Below, one piece after another: positions 23,442 to 33,097 of a DNA stretch of 64,000 nucleotides; within the stretch, counting starts at the first letter, position 1, and each line of letters opens with the position of its first letter. Both the position numbers and the translations under genes were made by a program. The DNA is taken from positions 310,001 to 374,000 of the forward strand of contig NZ_DBMV01000021.1 in assembly GCF_002298975.1 (NCBI RefSeq). Reading direction: 5' to 3'. Under the pieces are notes generated by a model. The model was not told the DNA's origin. It searched no databases and saw nothing but the letters and a program-made list of their open reading frames with translations. This stretch comes from Ralstonia sp. UBA689 (GTDB taxonomy: Bacteria > Pseudomonadota > Gammaproteobacteria > Burkholderiales > Burkholderiaceae).

Positions 23442-25133
23442 CTAGTTGCGCCGCACGATCACGCGGCGGTCGTCCCGGGTGATGACGGTCATCGGCACGC
23501 CCTGCGCGGCGAGCCTGTCATAGGTACCGGGGCCCATCATCGCAACCGCCTGACCTCCCGCTTTGCCAATCTCTTGCCAGCGGGCCACGAAGGCCTCGGT
23601 TGTCGGTATCCACTTGGATGGCTCTTGCTGCACACCGAAAGCCAGTTCATCGGGTTCCTGCACCATGATGGCCGGCTTGCCGAGATAAACCGGCATTGTA
23701 TGGTCCAGACGCTCCACCGCATAGAACGGCACGCCCGGCTTGAGCCACGGTTTGACGGTCGGCACGAGGTCGATACCCGACATCGACCGCCCGAATGCCT
23801 CGTGACCGAGCGTGGCAGCCGTGAATGTCAGAAACCAAGCGCAGGCGAAGGCGACAAGACTCTCAAAGCGTTTGCTGCCCACGCGAAGCGCAAGCCACGT
23901 GAACGCTGCCCCTGCAGCGAAGGCCACCGCCAGGAATACCGCAAAGCGTGAGAACACCGCGTTCGGGTACATGTCCGAGGACATCGTCGCCACGTAGCCG
24001 CTTGCTGCTAGGCCGATCAGGGCAAGCGCCAGGAAAGCCTTGAGCTGCCAGCGCCAGGCGCGCTCGCTGGTCTGCTCCAGCACCAGCGCGGCCAGGACTG
24101 CCATCGCTGGGATGATCGGGAAGATATAGCCAGGCAGTTTCGAGTTGGAGATGCTGAAGAACGCGAAGATCAGCCCAGCCCACAAGCCCAGCAGCAGCGT
24201 CGGGCGGAAGCCGTTGACCGCAGTTTCATTGCGCGCGAGGGTCAGGCGTGCGGCGCCGGGCAGTTGCGCCAGCCACGGCAGGAAGCCCGCAAGCAGCAAC
24301 GGCACGAAATACCACAGCGGCTCGCTGCGGTTGTGCACGCTCGACGTGAAACGCTGAAAGTGCTCGTGCACGAAGAAGAACCACGCAAATTCCGGGTTAC
24401 GCGCAGAGATCAGCACGAACCACGGTGCGCTCACCGCAAAGAAAACGATCAGCCCGGTCACCAAGTGCAGGCGTCTCCACAGCGCCCAGTCGCGCGCCAC
24501 CAGCGTATAGACCACCAGCACAAAGCCCGGCAGCACTACGCCGATCAGACCCTTGCTGAGCACTGCCAGCGCCATCGATGCCCAGCATGCCCACATCCAG
24601 CCGCGCTGCTGGGCGCAGGTGGCGTGCGGGTGTTGTGCGAGCAGCAACGACGCCAGCGCCATCGTCATGCAGCCGGCGACGCCCATGTCGAGCGAATTGA
24701 AATGCGCGCCCACGTTCCACATCGGCGCACTCACCAGCACCAGCCCGCTGATGACGGCCACACGTTTGCCCCACCAGCGCGCCGCCGCCAGCATCGAGAA
24801 AACGATGCCAACGATGCCGGAAATCGCAGTGAACAGCCTCGCCTGCCAGTCGCCAACGCCGAACAGCGTATAGGCGAGCGCCGTGCCCCACATCTGCAGG
24901 GGCGGCTTCTCGAAGTATTTGAGGTCGTTGTAGCGGATGGTCACCCAGTCGCCGGAGGTGAACATTTCGCGGGCGATCTCGGCATAGCGGCCTTCGTCGG
25001 TGGGGATCAGGTGCCGGTAGCCGAGCGTGCCGAGCCAGACGGCCAGGAAGGAAGCGGCTAGCACCCACAGGGTGGCGTCGCGCCAGGGCAGGGTGGGCGC
25101 GCTGGGCGAATGGTTGGAGCGGTCGATCGGCAT
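23442..25133 (-). CDS. arnT: ArnT, lipid A 4-amino-4-deoxy-L-arabinose transferase
   Basis: This 563-residue GT83 integral membrane enzyme has about twelve helices. The first periplasmic loop has the hallmark TDEGRYAEIAREMFTSGDW followed by YFEKPPLQMW. The C-terminal soluble part ends VITRDDRRVIVRRN. It moves L-Ara4N from undecaprenyl phosphate to lipid A phosphates, lowering surface charge and polymyxin binding. It starts four bases after the DUF498 gene. Confidence 0.93.
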   Translation of the reverse strand: MPIDRSNHSPSAPTLPWRDATLWVLAASFLAVWLGTLGYRHLIPTDEGRYAEIAREMFTSGDWVTIRYNDLKYFEKPPLQMWGTALAYTLFGVGDWQARLFTAISGIVGIVFSMLAAARWWGKRVAVISGLVLVSAPMWNVGAHFNSLDMGVAGCMTMALASLLLAQHPHATCAQQRGWMWACWASMALAVLSKGLIGVVLPGFVLVVYTLVARDWALWRRLHLVTGLIVFFAVSAPWFVLISARNPEFAWFFFVHEHFQRFTSSVHNRSEPLWYFVPLLLAGFLPWLAQLPGAARLTLARNETAVNGFRPTLLLGLWAGLIFAFFSISNSKLPGYIFPIIPAMAVLAALVLEQTSERAWRWQLKAFLALALIGLAASGYVATMSSDMYPNAVFSRFAVFLAVAFAAGAAFTWLALRVGSKRFESLVAFACAWFLTFTAATLGHEAFGRSMSGIDLVPTVKPWLKPGVPFYAVERLDHTMPVYLGKPAIMVQEPDELAFGVQQEPSKWIPTTEAFVARWQEIGKAGGQAVAMMGPGTYDRLAAQGVPMTVITRDDRRVIVRRN

Positions 25134-25137
25134 GCGG

Positions 25138-25518
25138 TCAGGCGCGTTCGATCAGCAACGCGGCGGCCACCTTGCGGCCCTCCAGCATCAGGATGTTGTA
25201 GGTGCGGCCGGCGGCTTGCAGGTCCATGGCCTCTACGCCAATACGCTTTTCGGTGAGCGACGCGGTCAGGCGCGGGTGCGGAAAGCGCAGCTTGTTGCCG
25301 GAGCCGAATACCACCACTTCTGCGCCCAGCATCAGCAGGCGGGCGAAATGTTCAGGGGTCAGGTCTTCAAAGCGGGCAACGTCCCACGGCACGACGGCGC
25401 CTTCGGGCATGACCAGCACGGATTGCTCGTGGCGCACCTTGTTGATTTCGATATAGCCGTCGCCATAAGCGGTAACGGTATTGAGGACGGCGGATGTATC
25501 AGATGAGTGGAGCTTCAA
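25138..25518 (-). CDS. Mth938-like (DUF498) domain protein
   Basis: This 126-residue cytoplasmic protein has the DUF498/Mth938 pattern: VLVMPEGAVVPWDV, then GAEVVVFGSGNKLRFPHP and the ending YNILMLEGRKVAAALLIE. The family is found across life but its bacterial role is unsettled. It is the first gene of the minus-strand run and lies four bases before arnT, so it may be co-expressed with the arn genes by position only. Confidence 0.85.
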   Translation of the reverse strand: MKLHSSDTSAVLNTVTAYGDGYIEINKVRHEQSVLVMPEGAVVPWDVARFEDLTPEHFARLLMLGAEVVVFGSGNKLRFPHPRLTASLTEKRIGVEAMDLQAAGRTYNILMLEGRKVAAALLIERA

Positions 25519-25811
25519 GGCGGGAATCCCATCGGGCGCGATGGCTGCGGCACGGATGGCGGCAGGGCGCTAGGTTTCAGACTTCCGGGCTGCATTTCTT
25601 GCAGCCGGCAGGCGGATCTCGCTGCATTGCAAAATGCGCGCCGAAGTCTGTCATAATGGGCTAAATTATATCTTTTTCTCTCCTTTGCCCGCCGCGCCAC
25701 AAGCGACGCCCGGCAAGGAAGAGCGCAGCGCTTGCCTGCGCAAGCGGTATCACCCGCGCCGCTTTGCTGCACGACAAAATTCCGCCAATCCAAGCCCGCT
25801 CGACGCCGCCC
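25519..25811. promoter_or_regulatory. divergent promoter region between the arn run and alaA
   Basis: On the plus strand TTGCAA (25627) and CATAAT (25652) could drive alaA, though the spacer is long. On the minus strand TATAAT (25670-25665) could drive the DUF498-arn run. A GGCTGCA/TGCAGCC hairpin lies near 25588-25606. No PmrA-type site was recognised. Confidence 0.35.
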
Positions 25812-27053
25812 GTGAAAACGATCCAAAAATCCGCCAAGCTCAACAACGTCTGCTATGACATCCGTGGCCCCGTGCTCGAGAAGGCCAAGCAGATGGAGGA
25901 AGAGGGCCACAAGATCATCAAGCTGAACATCGGCAACCTGGCCGTGTTCGGTTTCGATGCCCCGGAAGAGATCCAGCAGGACATGATCCGAAACCTGCCG
26001 AATTCGGCTGCCTATTCGGATTCCAAGGGCATCTTCGCGGCGCGCAAGGCGGTGATGCACTACACGCAGGAACAGGGGATCAAGAACGTCACGCTGGATG
26101 ACATTTACCTGGGCAACGGGGCGTCGGAACTGATCGCGCTGGCCACCAACGCGTTGCTCGACGAAGGTGACGAGTTGCTGCTGCCGGCCCCTGATTACCC
26201 GCTGTGGACCGCCATGACCAGCCTGTCGGGCGGTACGCCGGTGCATTATTACTGCGACGAGTCCAACGGCTGGATGCCGGATCTGGACGACATTCGCTCC
26301 AAGATTACGCCCAACACCAAGGGCATCGTCGTCATCAACCCGAACAACCCGACCGGCGCGCTGTATTCCGACGAACTGCTGCGCGGCATCGTTGCCATTG
26401 CGCGCGAGCACGGTCTGGTGATCTTCGCGGACGAGGTGTACGACAAGGTCCTGTTCGACGGCAACAAGCACACCGCCCTCGGCTCGCTGTCGGAAGACGT
26501 GCTGACGATTACGTTCAACAGCCTGTCCAAGAGCTATCGCTCGTGCGGCTACCGCGCGGGCTGGATGGTCGTGTCCGGTGACAAGCGCCCGGCCAAGGAC
26601 TACATCGAAGGCCTGAACATGCTGTCGTCGATGCGACTGTGTGCCAACGTGCCGGGTCAGTGGGCGATCCAGACCGCGCTGGGCGGCTATCAGAGCATCA
26701 ACGACCTGGTGGCGCCGGGCGGCCGCATGCGTCGTCAGCGTGACCTGGCGCACGAGTTGATCACTGCCATTCCTGGCGTGACCTGCGTGAAGCCGAAGGC
26801 GGCGCTGTACATGTTCCCGCGTCTCGATCCGTCGGTGTACCCGATCGAGGACGATCAGCTATTCATCCGCCAACTGCTGGAGGAGGAACGCGTGCTGCTG
26901 GTGCAGGGCACGGGCTTCAACTGGCACTCGCCGGATCACTTCCGCATCGTCTTCCTGCCGCACGAGGACGATCTGCGCGAGGCCATTGGCCGAATTGCGC
27001 GCTTCCTGGAGCGGTACCGTCAGCGTCACGGTACTGGCATCCGGGCCGCTTAA
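25812..27053 (+). CDS. alaA: alanine aminotransferase AlaA-like
   Basis: This 413-residue class I PLP aminotransferase closely follows E. coli AlaA (KSAKLNNVCYDIRGPVLEKA; PDYPLWTAMTSLSGG; INPNNPTGALYS). The PLP lysine is in FNSLSKSYRSCGYRAGW and the substrate Arg in DHFRIVFLP. It would make alanine from pyruvate and glutamate. A GTG at 25812 is chosen because it aligns exactly with the E. coli start; the upstream ATG at 25764 adds residues without counterpart. The usual NIGNPAPFGF motif reads NIGNLAVFGF. Confidence 0.9.
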   Translation: MKTIQKSAKLNNVCYDIRGPVLEKAKQMEEEGHKIIKLNIGNLAVFGFDAPEEIQQDMIRNLPNSAAYSDSKGIFAARKAVMHYTQEQGIKNVTLDDIYLGNGASELIALATNALLDEGDELLLPAPDYPLWTAMTSLSGGTPVHYYCDESNGWMPDLDDIRSKITPNTKGIVVINPNNPTGALYSDELLRGIVAIAREHGLVIFADEVYDKVLFDGNKHTALGSLSEDVLTITFNSLSKSYRSCGYRAGWMVVSGDKRPAKDYIEGLNMLSSMRLCANVPGQWAIQTALGGYQSINDLVAPGGRMRRQRDLAHELITAIPGVTCVKPKAALYMFPRLDPSVYPIEDDQLFIRQLLEEERVLLVQGTGFNWHSPDHFRIVFLPHEDDLREAIGRIARFLERYRQRHGTGIRAA

Positions 27054-27152
27054 TCCGGTCTTCCGCCAGATCAGTTGTTGCGGGGCAGACCGAAGCGTCT
27101 GCCCTGTCTGTTTTTTGCCTTTCCGCTTTTTCGTTTTCCTACGATACGTCTC

Positions 27153-28472
27153 ATGAATCCCATCAAGATCGGCCTGCTCGGGCTCGGTACCGTCGGTGGC
27201 GGTACGCTCAAGGTTCTGCAACGGAACCAGGAAGAAATCCGGCGTCGCGCGGGGCGCGGTATCGAGGTCGCCATGATTGCGGTGCGCAATGTCGACAAGG
27301 CCCGTGCCATCGTGCAGGAAGCCGGTGCGAGCGTGCCGGTGGTGAACGACCCGTTTGCCGTGGTGGATTCGCCCGACATCGACATCGTCGTGGAGCTGAT
27401 CGGCGGCTATGACCTGACGCGCGAGCTGGTGCTGCGCGCGATTGCCAACGGCAAGCACGTCGTCACCGCCAACAAGGCGCTGCTGGCGGTGCACGGCAAC
27501 GAGATCTTCAAGGCCGCCCAGGACAAGGGCGTGATGGTGGCGTTCGAGGCGGCCGTGGCCGGCGGTATTCCCATCATCAAGGCGCTGCGCGAGGGGCTGA
27601 CGGCCAACCGCATCGAGTGGATCGCCGGCATCATCAACGGCACCACGAACTTCATCCTCTCGGAGATGCGCGAGAAGGGTCTCGACTTCAACACCGTGTT
27701 GAAGGAAGCGCAGCGCCTGGGCTATGCCGAGGCCGATCCGACGTTCGATATCGAGGGCTTTGACGCCGCGCACAAGCTCACACTCATGAGCGCCATCGCC
27801 TTTGGCGTGCCGGTGCAGTTCGAGCGTGCATACGTTGAGGGCATCACCAAGCTGGAAGCCGTCGATATCCGCTACGCCGAGGAGCTCGGCTATCGCATCA
27901 AGCTGCTGGGCATTACGCGCCGCACCGATGCCGGCATCGAACTGCGCGTGCACCCGACTCTGGTGCCGGCCAAACGTCTGATCGCCAACGTGGAAGGCGC
28001 GATGAATGCCGTGGTCGTCAACGGCGACGCCGTGGGCCCGACGCTGTATTACGGCAAGGGCGCTGGCGCGGAGCCGACCGCTTCGGCCGTCGTCGCCGAC
28101 TTGGTGGACGTGACGCGCCTGCACACGGCTGACCCCGAGCACCGCGTGCCGCACCTGGCCTTCCAGCCCGACGAGCTGTCTGACACGCCGATCCTGCCGA
28201 TCGACGAAGTGCGATCGAGCTACTACCTGCGCATGCGCGTGGCTGACGAAACCGGCGTGCTGGCCGACATCACCCGTATCCTCGCTGAGCGCGGCATCTC
28301 CATCGACGCGATGCTGCAGAAGGAGTCGCGTGAAGGCGAGCCGCAGACCGACATCATCATGCTGTCGCACGTGACGGTGGAAAAACGCGTGAACGCCGCC
28401 ATTGCCGCCATTGAGGCGCTGCCGACCGTGCTGTCGAAGGTCACGCGCATCCGCATGGAAGAACTGAACTGA
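27153..28472 (+). CDS. hom: homoserine dehydrogenase
   Basis: This 439-residue enzyme reduces aspartate semialdehyde to homoserine. It has the nucleotide-binding LLGLGTVGGGTLKVL, the catalytic region GIINGTTNFILSEM followed by AQRLGYAEADPTFDIEG, and a C-terminal ACT domain (MRVADETGVLADITRIL) that usually gives threonine feedback inhibition. It forms a threonine unit with thrC 24 bases downstream. Confidence 0.97.
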   Translation: MNPIKIGLLGLGTVGGGTLKVLQRNQEEIRRRAGRGIEVAMIAVRNVDKARAIVQEAGASVPVVNDPFAVVDSPDIDIVVELIGGYDLTRELVLRAIANGKHVVTANKALLAVHGNEIFKAAQDKGVMVAFEAAVAGGIPIIKALREGLTANRIEWIAGIINGTTNFILSEMREKGLDFNTVLKEAQRLGYAEADPTFDIEGFDAAHKLTLMSAIAFGVPVQFERAYVEGITKLEAVDIRYAEELGYRIKLLGITRRTDAGIELRVHPTLVPAKRLIANVEGAMNAVVVNGDAVGPTLYYGKGAGAEPTASAVVADLVDVTRLHTADPEHRVPHLAFQPDELSDTPILPIDEVRSSYYLRMRVADETGVLADITRILAERGISIDAMLQKESREGEPQTDIIMLSHVTVEKRVNAAIAAIEALPTVLSKVTRIRMEELN

Positions 28473-28496
28473 GCGCACGACGTTTTCGAGACAGCC

Positions 28497-29948
28497 ATGA
28501 GCATGCAATACCGATCCACGCGCGGCCATAGCGAGCCGCAAAGCTTCTCCCGCATCCTGCTGGGCGGTCTGGCGCCGGACGGCGGCCTGTACCTGCCCGA
28601 GCAGTACCCGCAAGTCAGCGTTGAGGAACTGACCCGCTGGCGCGATTTGCCGTACGCCGATCTCGCCTTCGATATCCTGCGCAAGTTCGCCACCGACATT
28701 CCCGAAGACGACCTGCGCGCGCTGGCTCGCCGCACGTACACGCCCGAGGTCTACTGCAACGCGCGCGCTGGCGACAACACCGCCGACATCACGCCGCTGC
28801 ACCGCCTGGGCGATGAGGGTGGTACCTCGCTGTCGCTGCTGTGCCTGTCCAACGGCCCGACGCTGGCCTTCAAGGACATGGCGATGCAGTTGCTGGGCAA
28901 CCTGTTCGAATACGCACTCGACCGCGAGCATGCCGAGTTGAACATCCTGGGCGCCACTTCCGGCGATACGGGCAGCGCGGCCGAATACGCCATGCGCGGC
29001 AAGCGCGGCGTGCGCGTGTTCATGCTCAGCCCGCACCGCAAGATGAGCGCGTTCCAGACCGCGCAGATGTTCAGCCTGCAAGACAAGAACATCTTCAACA
29101 TCGCCATCGAAGGCGTGTTCGACGACGCGCAGGACATCGTCAAGGCCGTCTCCAACGATTTGGAATACAAGGCCCGCCAGAAGATCGGCACGGTCAACTC
29201 GATCAACTGGGCGCGCGTGGTGGCCCAGGTCGTCTATTACTTCAAGGGTTACCTGCTGGCCGCCCCGAAGATCGGCGACAAGGTGTCGTTCTGCGTGCCG
29301 TCGGGCAACTTCGGCAACGTCTGCGCCGGTCACATCGCGCGCATGATGGGTTTGCCGATCGACAAGCTGGTGGTTGCCACCAACGAGAACGACGTGCTCG
29401 ACGAGTTCTTCCGCACCGGCACGTACCGCGTGCGTTCGGCCGCGCAGACGTACCACACGTCGAGCCCGAGCATGGACATCAGCAAGGCGTCGAACTTCGA
29501 GCGCTTCGTGTTCGATCTGCTGGGCCGCGACCCGGCGCGCCTCGCGCAGCTCTTCAGCGACGTGGAAACCAAGGGCGGCTTCTCGCTGACGGGCAAGCCT
29601 GAATTCGACCGCGTCGCCGAGTTCGGTTTCGTCTCGGGCCGCAGCACGCACGAGGACCGCGTGGACACGATCCGCGACGTCTTTGCCCGCTACGGCACGA
29701 TGATCGACACGCACACCGCCGACGGCGTGAAGGTCGCGCGCGAGCACCTGTCGCCGGGCGTGCCGATGGTGGTGCTGGAAACGGCGCTGCCGGCCAAGTT
29801 CGGCGACACCATCCGCGAGGCGCTGGACCGCGAGCCCGAGCGGCCGGCCGGTTACGCCGACATCGAATCGCTGCCGCAGCGCTTCGAGGTCATGCCCGCC
29901 GATGCCGATCGCGTGAAGGCGTACATCGCCCAGCACACCGGCCTTTGA
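28497..29948 (+). CDS. thrC: threonine synthase
   Basis: This 483-residue PLP enzyme is of the long, gammaproteobacterial/yeast-like type. It starts YRSTRGHSEPQSFSRILLGG. The PLP lysine is in GPTLAFKDMAMQLLG, and the phosphate-binding loop in CVPSGNFGNVCAGH. It converts O-phosphohomoserine to threonine, the step after hom and homoserine kinase; no kinase gene is nearby. Confidence 0.97.
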   Translation: MSMQYRSTRGHSEPQSFSRILLGGLAPDGGLYLPEQYPQVSVEELTRWRDLPYADLAFDILRKFATDIPEDDLRALARRTYTPEVYCNARAGDNTADITPLHRLGDEGGTSLSLLCLSNGPTLAFKDMAMQLLGNLFEYALDREHAELNILGATSGDTGSAAEYAMRGKRGVRVFMLSPHRKMSAFQTAQMFSLQDKNIFNIAIEGVFDDAQDIVKAVSNDLEYKARQKIGTVNSINWARVVAQVVYYFKGYLLAAPKIGDKVSFCVPSGNFGNVCAGHIARMMGLPIDKLVVATNENDVLDEFFRTGTYRVRSAAQTYHTSSPSMDISKASNFERFVFDLLGRDPARLAQLFSDVETKGGFSLTGKPEFDRVAEFGFVSGRSTHEDRVDTIRDVFARYGTMIDTHTADGVKVAREHLSPGVPMVVLETALPAKFGDTIREALDREPERPAGYADIESLPQRFEVMPADADRVKAYIAQHTGL

Positions 29949-29952
29949 AAGC

Positions 29953-30570
29953 ATGGCGCAGGTGTCGGATGACGTAGACCAGGCAGCGTTTGCGGGCTGC
30001 CTGCATGACATCCGCGCCTGCCGCCTGTGCAAAGGCGCGCTCGCGCATGAGCCGCGTCCGGTTGTTCTGGCGGACCGCCGTGCCCATGTGCTGATCGTCG
30101 GGCAGGCGCCGGGGCGCATTGTCCACGAGACGGGTATTCCCTGGAACGACCGCTCGGGCGACCGCCTGCGGCAGTGGCTGCAAATCCCATACGACGATTT
30201 CTACGCCGACAAGCGTATCGCCGTGGTGCCCATGGGTTTCTGCTTTCCCGGCACCGGCCCGAACGGCGATCTGCCGCCGCGGCCGGAATGCGCGCCGCAG
30301 TGGCATCGGCCGCTGCTGACGGCCATGCCGGAGGTCAAGCTGGCGCTGCTGGTCGGCACGTATGCGCAGCGCTACTACCTGGATGTTCCGCGCGACTGGT
30401 CGTTGACCGACGTGGTGCGCAATGGGCCTGTACGGGACGAGGAGGGGCGTGTGCTGTTTCCGCTGCCGCATCCGAGCCCGCGCAACCTGGCCTGGTTCAA
30501 ACACAATCCGTGGTTCGACGCGCACATCGTGCCGGCACTGCGAGCGGCGCTCGCCAACGCATTCGCGTGA
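29953..30570 (+). CDS. uracil-DNA glycosylase family protein
   Basis: This 205-residue protein of the UDG superfamily (COG1573-like) has motif A GQAPGRIVHETGIPWND and motif B HPSPRN, followed by the typical FKHNPWF. An N-terminal CxxC (CRLC) is present, but the four-Cys iron-sulfur cluster of family 4 enzymes is not evident. It starts four bases after thrC, so it is likely co-transcribed. Actual glycosylase activity is uncertain. Confidence 0.82.
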   Translation: MAQVSDDVDQAAFAGCLHDIRACRLCKGALAHEPRPVVLADRRAHVLIVGQAPGRIVHETGIPWNDRSGDRLRQWLQIPYDDFYADKRIAVVPMGFCFPGTGPNGDLPPRPECAPQWHRPLLTAMPEVKLALLVGTYAQRYYLDVPRDWSLTDVVRNGPVRDEEGRVLFPLPHPSPRNLAWFKHNPWFDAHIVPALRAALANAFA

Positions 30571-30643
30571 TACAGCGGCGCTGATGCATGGCGCCGCCAC
30601 AGAACCGATACAATCGAAATCTCTCCCTGATTTCGCTTCTCGC

Positions 30644-31903
30644 ATGTCCGCTAACGATGCTCCCGCCGTCAAACCGTCCTTGCTGACCCTTGAAGCGGCG
30701 CTGTCGCAATTGCTCGCCGCTGCACGCGTTTTGCCTGAGGTTGAAACCGTGCTGACGCTGCACGCCAACGGCCGCGTGCTGGCGCAAGCCGTGCGCAGCA
30801 GCCTGAATGTGCCGCCGGCCGACAACACGCAGATGGATGGCTACGCCGTACGCGCGGCCGATATCGCTGCGCCGGGCACGCGCCTGAAGGTGGCGCAGCG
30901 CATTCCCGCTGGCCACGTTGGCCAGCCGCTGAACGCGGGCGAGGCGGCACGCATCTTTACTGGCGCGCTGATCCCGCCGGGCGCTGACGCCGTGGTCATG
31001 CAGGAGCAGTGCAACGCCGACCCGGGCACGGGCACCGTCGTGATCGACCACGTGCCGGAATCAGGCGAGTGGATTCGCCGCGCTGGCGAGGACATCGCCG
31101 CGGGCGCCGAGATCCTGTCGCGCGGCACGCGCCTGGGCGCGCAACAACTTGGGCTGGCTGCATCCGTCGGCTGCGCCAACCTGCAGGTCGTGCGCCGTCC
31201 GCGCGTGGCCGTGTTCTTTACCGGTGACGAGCTTGCCATGCCCGGCGAGCTGCTCCAGCCCGGCGCCATCTACAACTCCAACCGCTTCACGCTGCGCGCG
31301 CTGCTGGAGAACCTTGGCTGCGAGATCACCGATTTCGGCATCGTGCCCGACACGCTGGAGGCCACGCGTGACACGCTGCGCGAGGCGGCAGAAGGCCACG
31401 ACCTGATCATCACCTCCGGCGGTGTGTCGGTGGGCGAGGAAGACCACATCAAGCCCGCCGTGGAAGCCGAAGGGCGCCTGAACATGTGGCAGATCGCCAT
31501 CAAGCCGGGCAAGCCGCTGGCCTTTGGCGAGGTGCGCCGGCCGGAAGGCATGGTGGGCGGGCCAACGGCGTTCTTCATTGGCCTGCCGGGCAACCCCGTA
31601 TCGAGCTTTGTGACGTTTCTTCTGTTTGTGCGGCCGTTCATCCTGCGCCTGCAAGGTGTGGCTGATGTTTCGCCAAAGCGCATTCCAATGCGCGCAGATT
31701 TCGCTTTCCCCAAGGGCGACCGTCGCAACGAGTTCCTGCGCGCGCGCATCAATGCCAATGGCGGGTTGGACCTGTTCCCGAACCAGAGTTCGGGCGTGCT
31801 GACTTCTACCGTGTGGGGCGACGGCCTGATCGACAACCCGCCCAACCAGCCGATCGCACCGGGCGATGTGGTGAATTTCCTCCCGTTTGGCGGGCTGGTG
31901 TAA
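30644..31903 (+). CDS. moeA: molybdopterin molybdenumtransferase MoeA
   Basis: This 419-residue protein inserts molybdate into adenylated molybdopterin. Domain motifs are visible: PPADNTQMDGYAVRAADI, GAVIPPGADAV-like GALIPPGADAVVMQEQ, the active-site region ITSGGVSVGEEDHIK, and GLPGNPVSSFVTF. The ATG at 30644 aligns with family starts and a TACAAT -10-like box lies about 35 bases upstream. moaD and moaE follow directly. Confidence 0.95.
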   Translation: MSANDAPAVKPSLLTLEAALSQLLAAARVLPEVETVLTLHANGRVLAQAVRSSLNVPPADNTQMDGYAVRAADIAAPGTRLKVAQRIPAGHVGQPLNAGEAARIFTGALIPPGADAVVMQEQCNADPGTGTVVIDHVPESGEWIRRAGEDIAAGAEILSRGTRLGAQQLGLAASVGCANLQVVRRPRVAVFFTGDELAMPGELLQPGAIYNSNRFTLRALLENLGCEITDFGIVPDTLEATRDTLREAAEGHDLIITSGGVSVGEEDHIKPAVEAEGRLNMWQIAIKPGKPLAFGEVRRPEGMVGGPTAFFIGLPGNPVSSFVTFLLFVRPFILRLQGVADVSPKRIPMRADFAFPKGDRRNEFLRARINANGGLDLFPNQSSGVLTSTVWGDGLIDNPPNQPIAPGDVVNFLPFGGLV

Positions 31904-31915
31904 GGAGCGATGAGC

Positions 31916-32173
31916 ATGCGGATCGAGCTGCGTTTCTTTGCCAGTGTGCGCGAGCAATTGGGCACCTCGCATGAGGTGGCGACCGTGCCGGACACCTTGC
32001 GCACCGTGGGCGACGTGCGCCGCTGGTTGATTGCGCGCGGCCCCGTGTGGGCCGAAGCGCTGGCCGAAGGCCGTGCCCTGCGCATGGCGGTGGACCACCA
32101 GATCGTGCCTGCAGACACCGCCTTGCGCGACGGCTGCGAGGTTGCGTTCTTCCCGCCCGTCACAGGCGGCTGA
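31916..32173 (+). CDS. moaD: molybdopterin synthase sulfur carrier MoaD
   Basis: This 85-residue ubiquitin-fold protein (MRIELRFFASVREQLG) ends in the required Gly-Gly (PPVTGG), whose thiocarboxylate donates sulfur to precursor Z. An AAGGAG at 31902-31907 lies 8 bases before the ATG at 31916 but only 2 before the ATG at 31910, so the second is chosen. It pairs with MoaE encoded next. Confidence 0.95.
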   Translation: MRIELRFFASVREQLGTSHEVATVPDTLRTVGDVRRWLIARGPVWAEALAEGRALRMAVDHQIVPADTALRDGCEVAFFPPVTGG

Positions 32174-32189
32174 GCCAAGGAGCGCGATC

Positions 32190-32702
32190 ATGTCCGTCCG
32201 CGTGCAAGAGGCCGACTTCGATCTGGGCGCCGAGATCGCCGCACTGCGTGCCGGCCGCGCGAACATTGGCGCGGTGGCGAGCTTTATCGGTACGGTGCGC
32301 GACATCAACGACGGCACCGGCGTGTCGGAGATGGAGCTGGAGCACTATCCCGGCATGACCGAGAAGGCGCTGGCCAGCATCGTCAGCGCGGCCATGCAGC
32401 GCTGGGAGCTGATCGACGCGCTGGTCATCCACCGCGTCGGCAAGCTCAAGCCGGAAGACCAGATCGTGCTGGTGGCGGTGGCGTCCAAGCATCGCGGCGA
32501 GGCTTTCGCTGCCTGCGAATTCATCATGGATTACCTCAAGAGCGAGGCGCCGTTCTGGAAGAGGGAACAGACGCCCGAGGGCGCCCGCTGGGTTGATGCG
32601 CGTGTGACGGACGATAAGGCCCTGGCGCGCTGGGGCATCGTCACCAGCAACGCGGCCGCCAGTCCAGCTGGCGCGTCGGCACAACCGAACGACTACGAAT
32701 AA
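32190..32702 (+). CDS. moaE: molybdopterin synthase catalytic subunit MoaE
   Basis: This 170-residue protein has VASFIGTVRDINDG, MELEHYPGMTEKAL, VIHRVGKLKPEDQIVLVAVA and the active-site Lys region LKSEAPFWKRE. It converts precursor Z to molybdopterin with MoaD. The C-terminal 20 residues are a low-complexity Ala/Pro tail. It lies 16 bases after moaD. Confidence 0.96.
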   Translation: MSVRVQEADFDLGAEIAALRAGRANIGAVASFIGTVRDINDGTGVSEMELEHYPGMTEKALASIVSAAMQRWELIDALVIHRVGKLKPEDQIVLVAVASKHRGEAFAACEFIMDYLKSEAPFWKREQTPEGARWVDARVTDDKALARWGIVTSNAAASPAGASAQPNDYE

Positions 32703-32716
32703 CAAGGAAACAAGGC

Positions 32717-33097
32717 ATGAGCGGGATGGGATTCCTGGCAGTAGGCGTAGGCGCTGCTCTAGGGGCGTGGCTGCGCTGGTTCTTTGCGGTGCTGTGGAAT
32801 GCAATCTACCCGGCGCTGCCGTATGGCACGCTGGCCGCGAACTTGCTGGGCGGCTATCTGATTGGTGTGGCGGTCGGTTTTTTCGATGCGCACTCAAGCC
32901 TGCCGCCGGAATGGCGTTTGTTGGCGGTGACCGGCTTCATGGGCGGATTGACGACGTTCTCGACGTTTTCAAGCGAGGTCATCGCCAACATCCTGGCCGG
33001 TGACTATGTGATCGGCGTGGTGCACATCGTGGCGCACCTGGGCGGTTCGTTGTTCCTGACGATGGTGGGGCTGTGGAGCTATCGCGTGCTCTCCTGA
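32717..33097 (+). CDS. crcB: CrcB/Fluc fluoride channel
   Basis: This 126-residue protein has four membrane helices and the Fluc signatures GAALGAWLRW, YGTLAANLLGGYLIG and GFMGGLTTFSTFS. It exports fluoride as an antiparallel dimer. It begins 14 bases after moaE, leaving no room for a fluoride riboswitch of its own. Its last 19 bases overlap the 3' end of the convergent hydrolase gene. Confidence 0.95.
   Translation: MSGMGFLAVGVGAALGAWLRWFFAVLWNAIYPALPYGTLAANLLGGYLIGVAVGFFDAHSSLPPEWRLLAVTGFMGGLTTFSTFSSEVIANILAGDYVIGVVHIVAHLGGSLFLTMVGLWSYRVLS

Noticed and set aside
26859..30119. A very long open frame on the minus strand across alaA, hom and thrC
   Set aside because: It is antisense to three certain enzymes. 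It is a by-product of high GC codon use, with His/Arg/Gln-rich sequence and no domain.
32703..32716. A fluoride riboswitch before crcB
   Set aside because: Only 14 bases separate moaE and crcB, too few for the structure.
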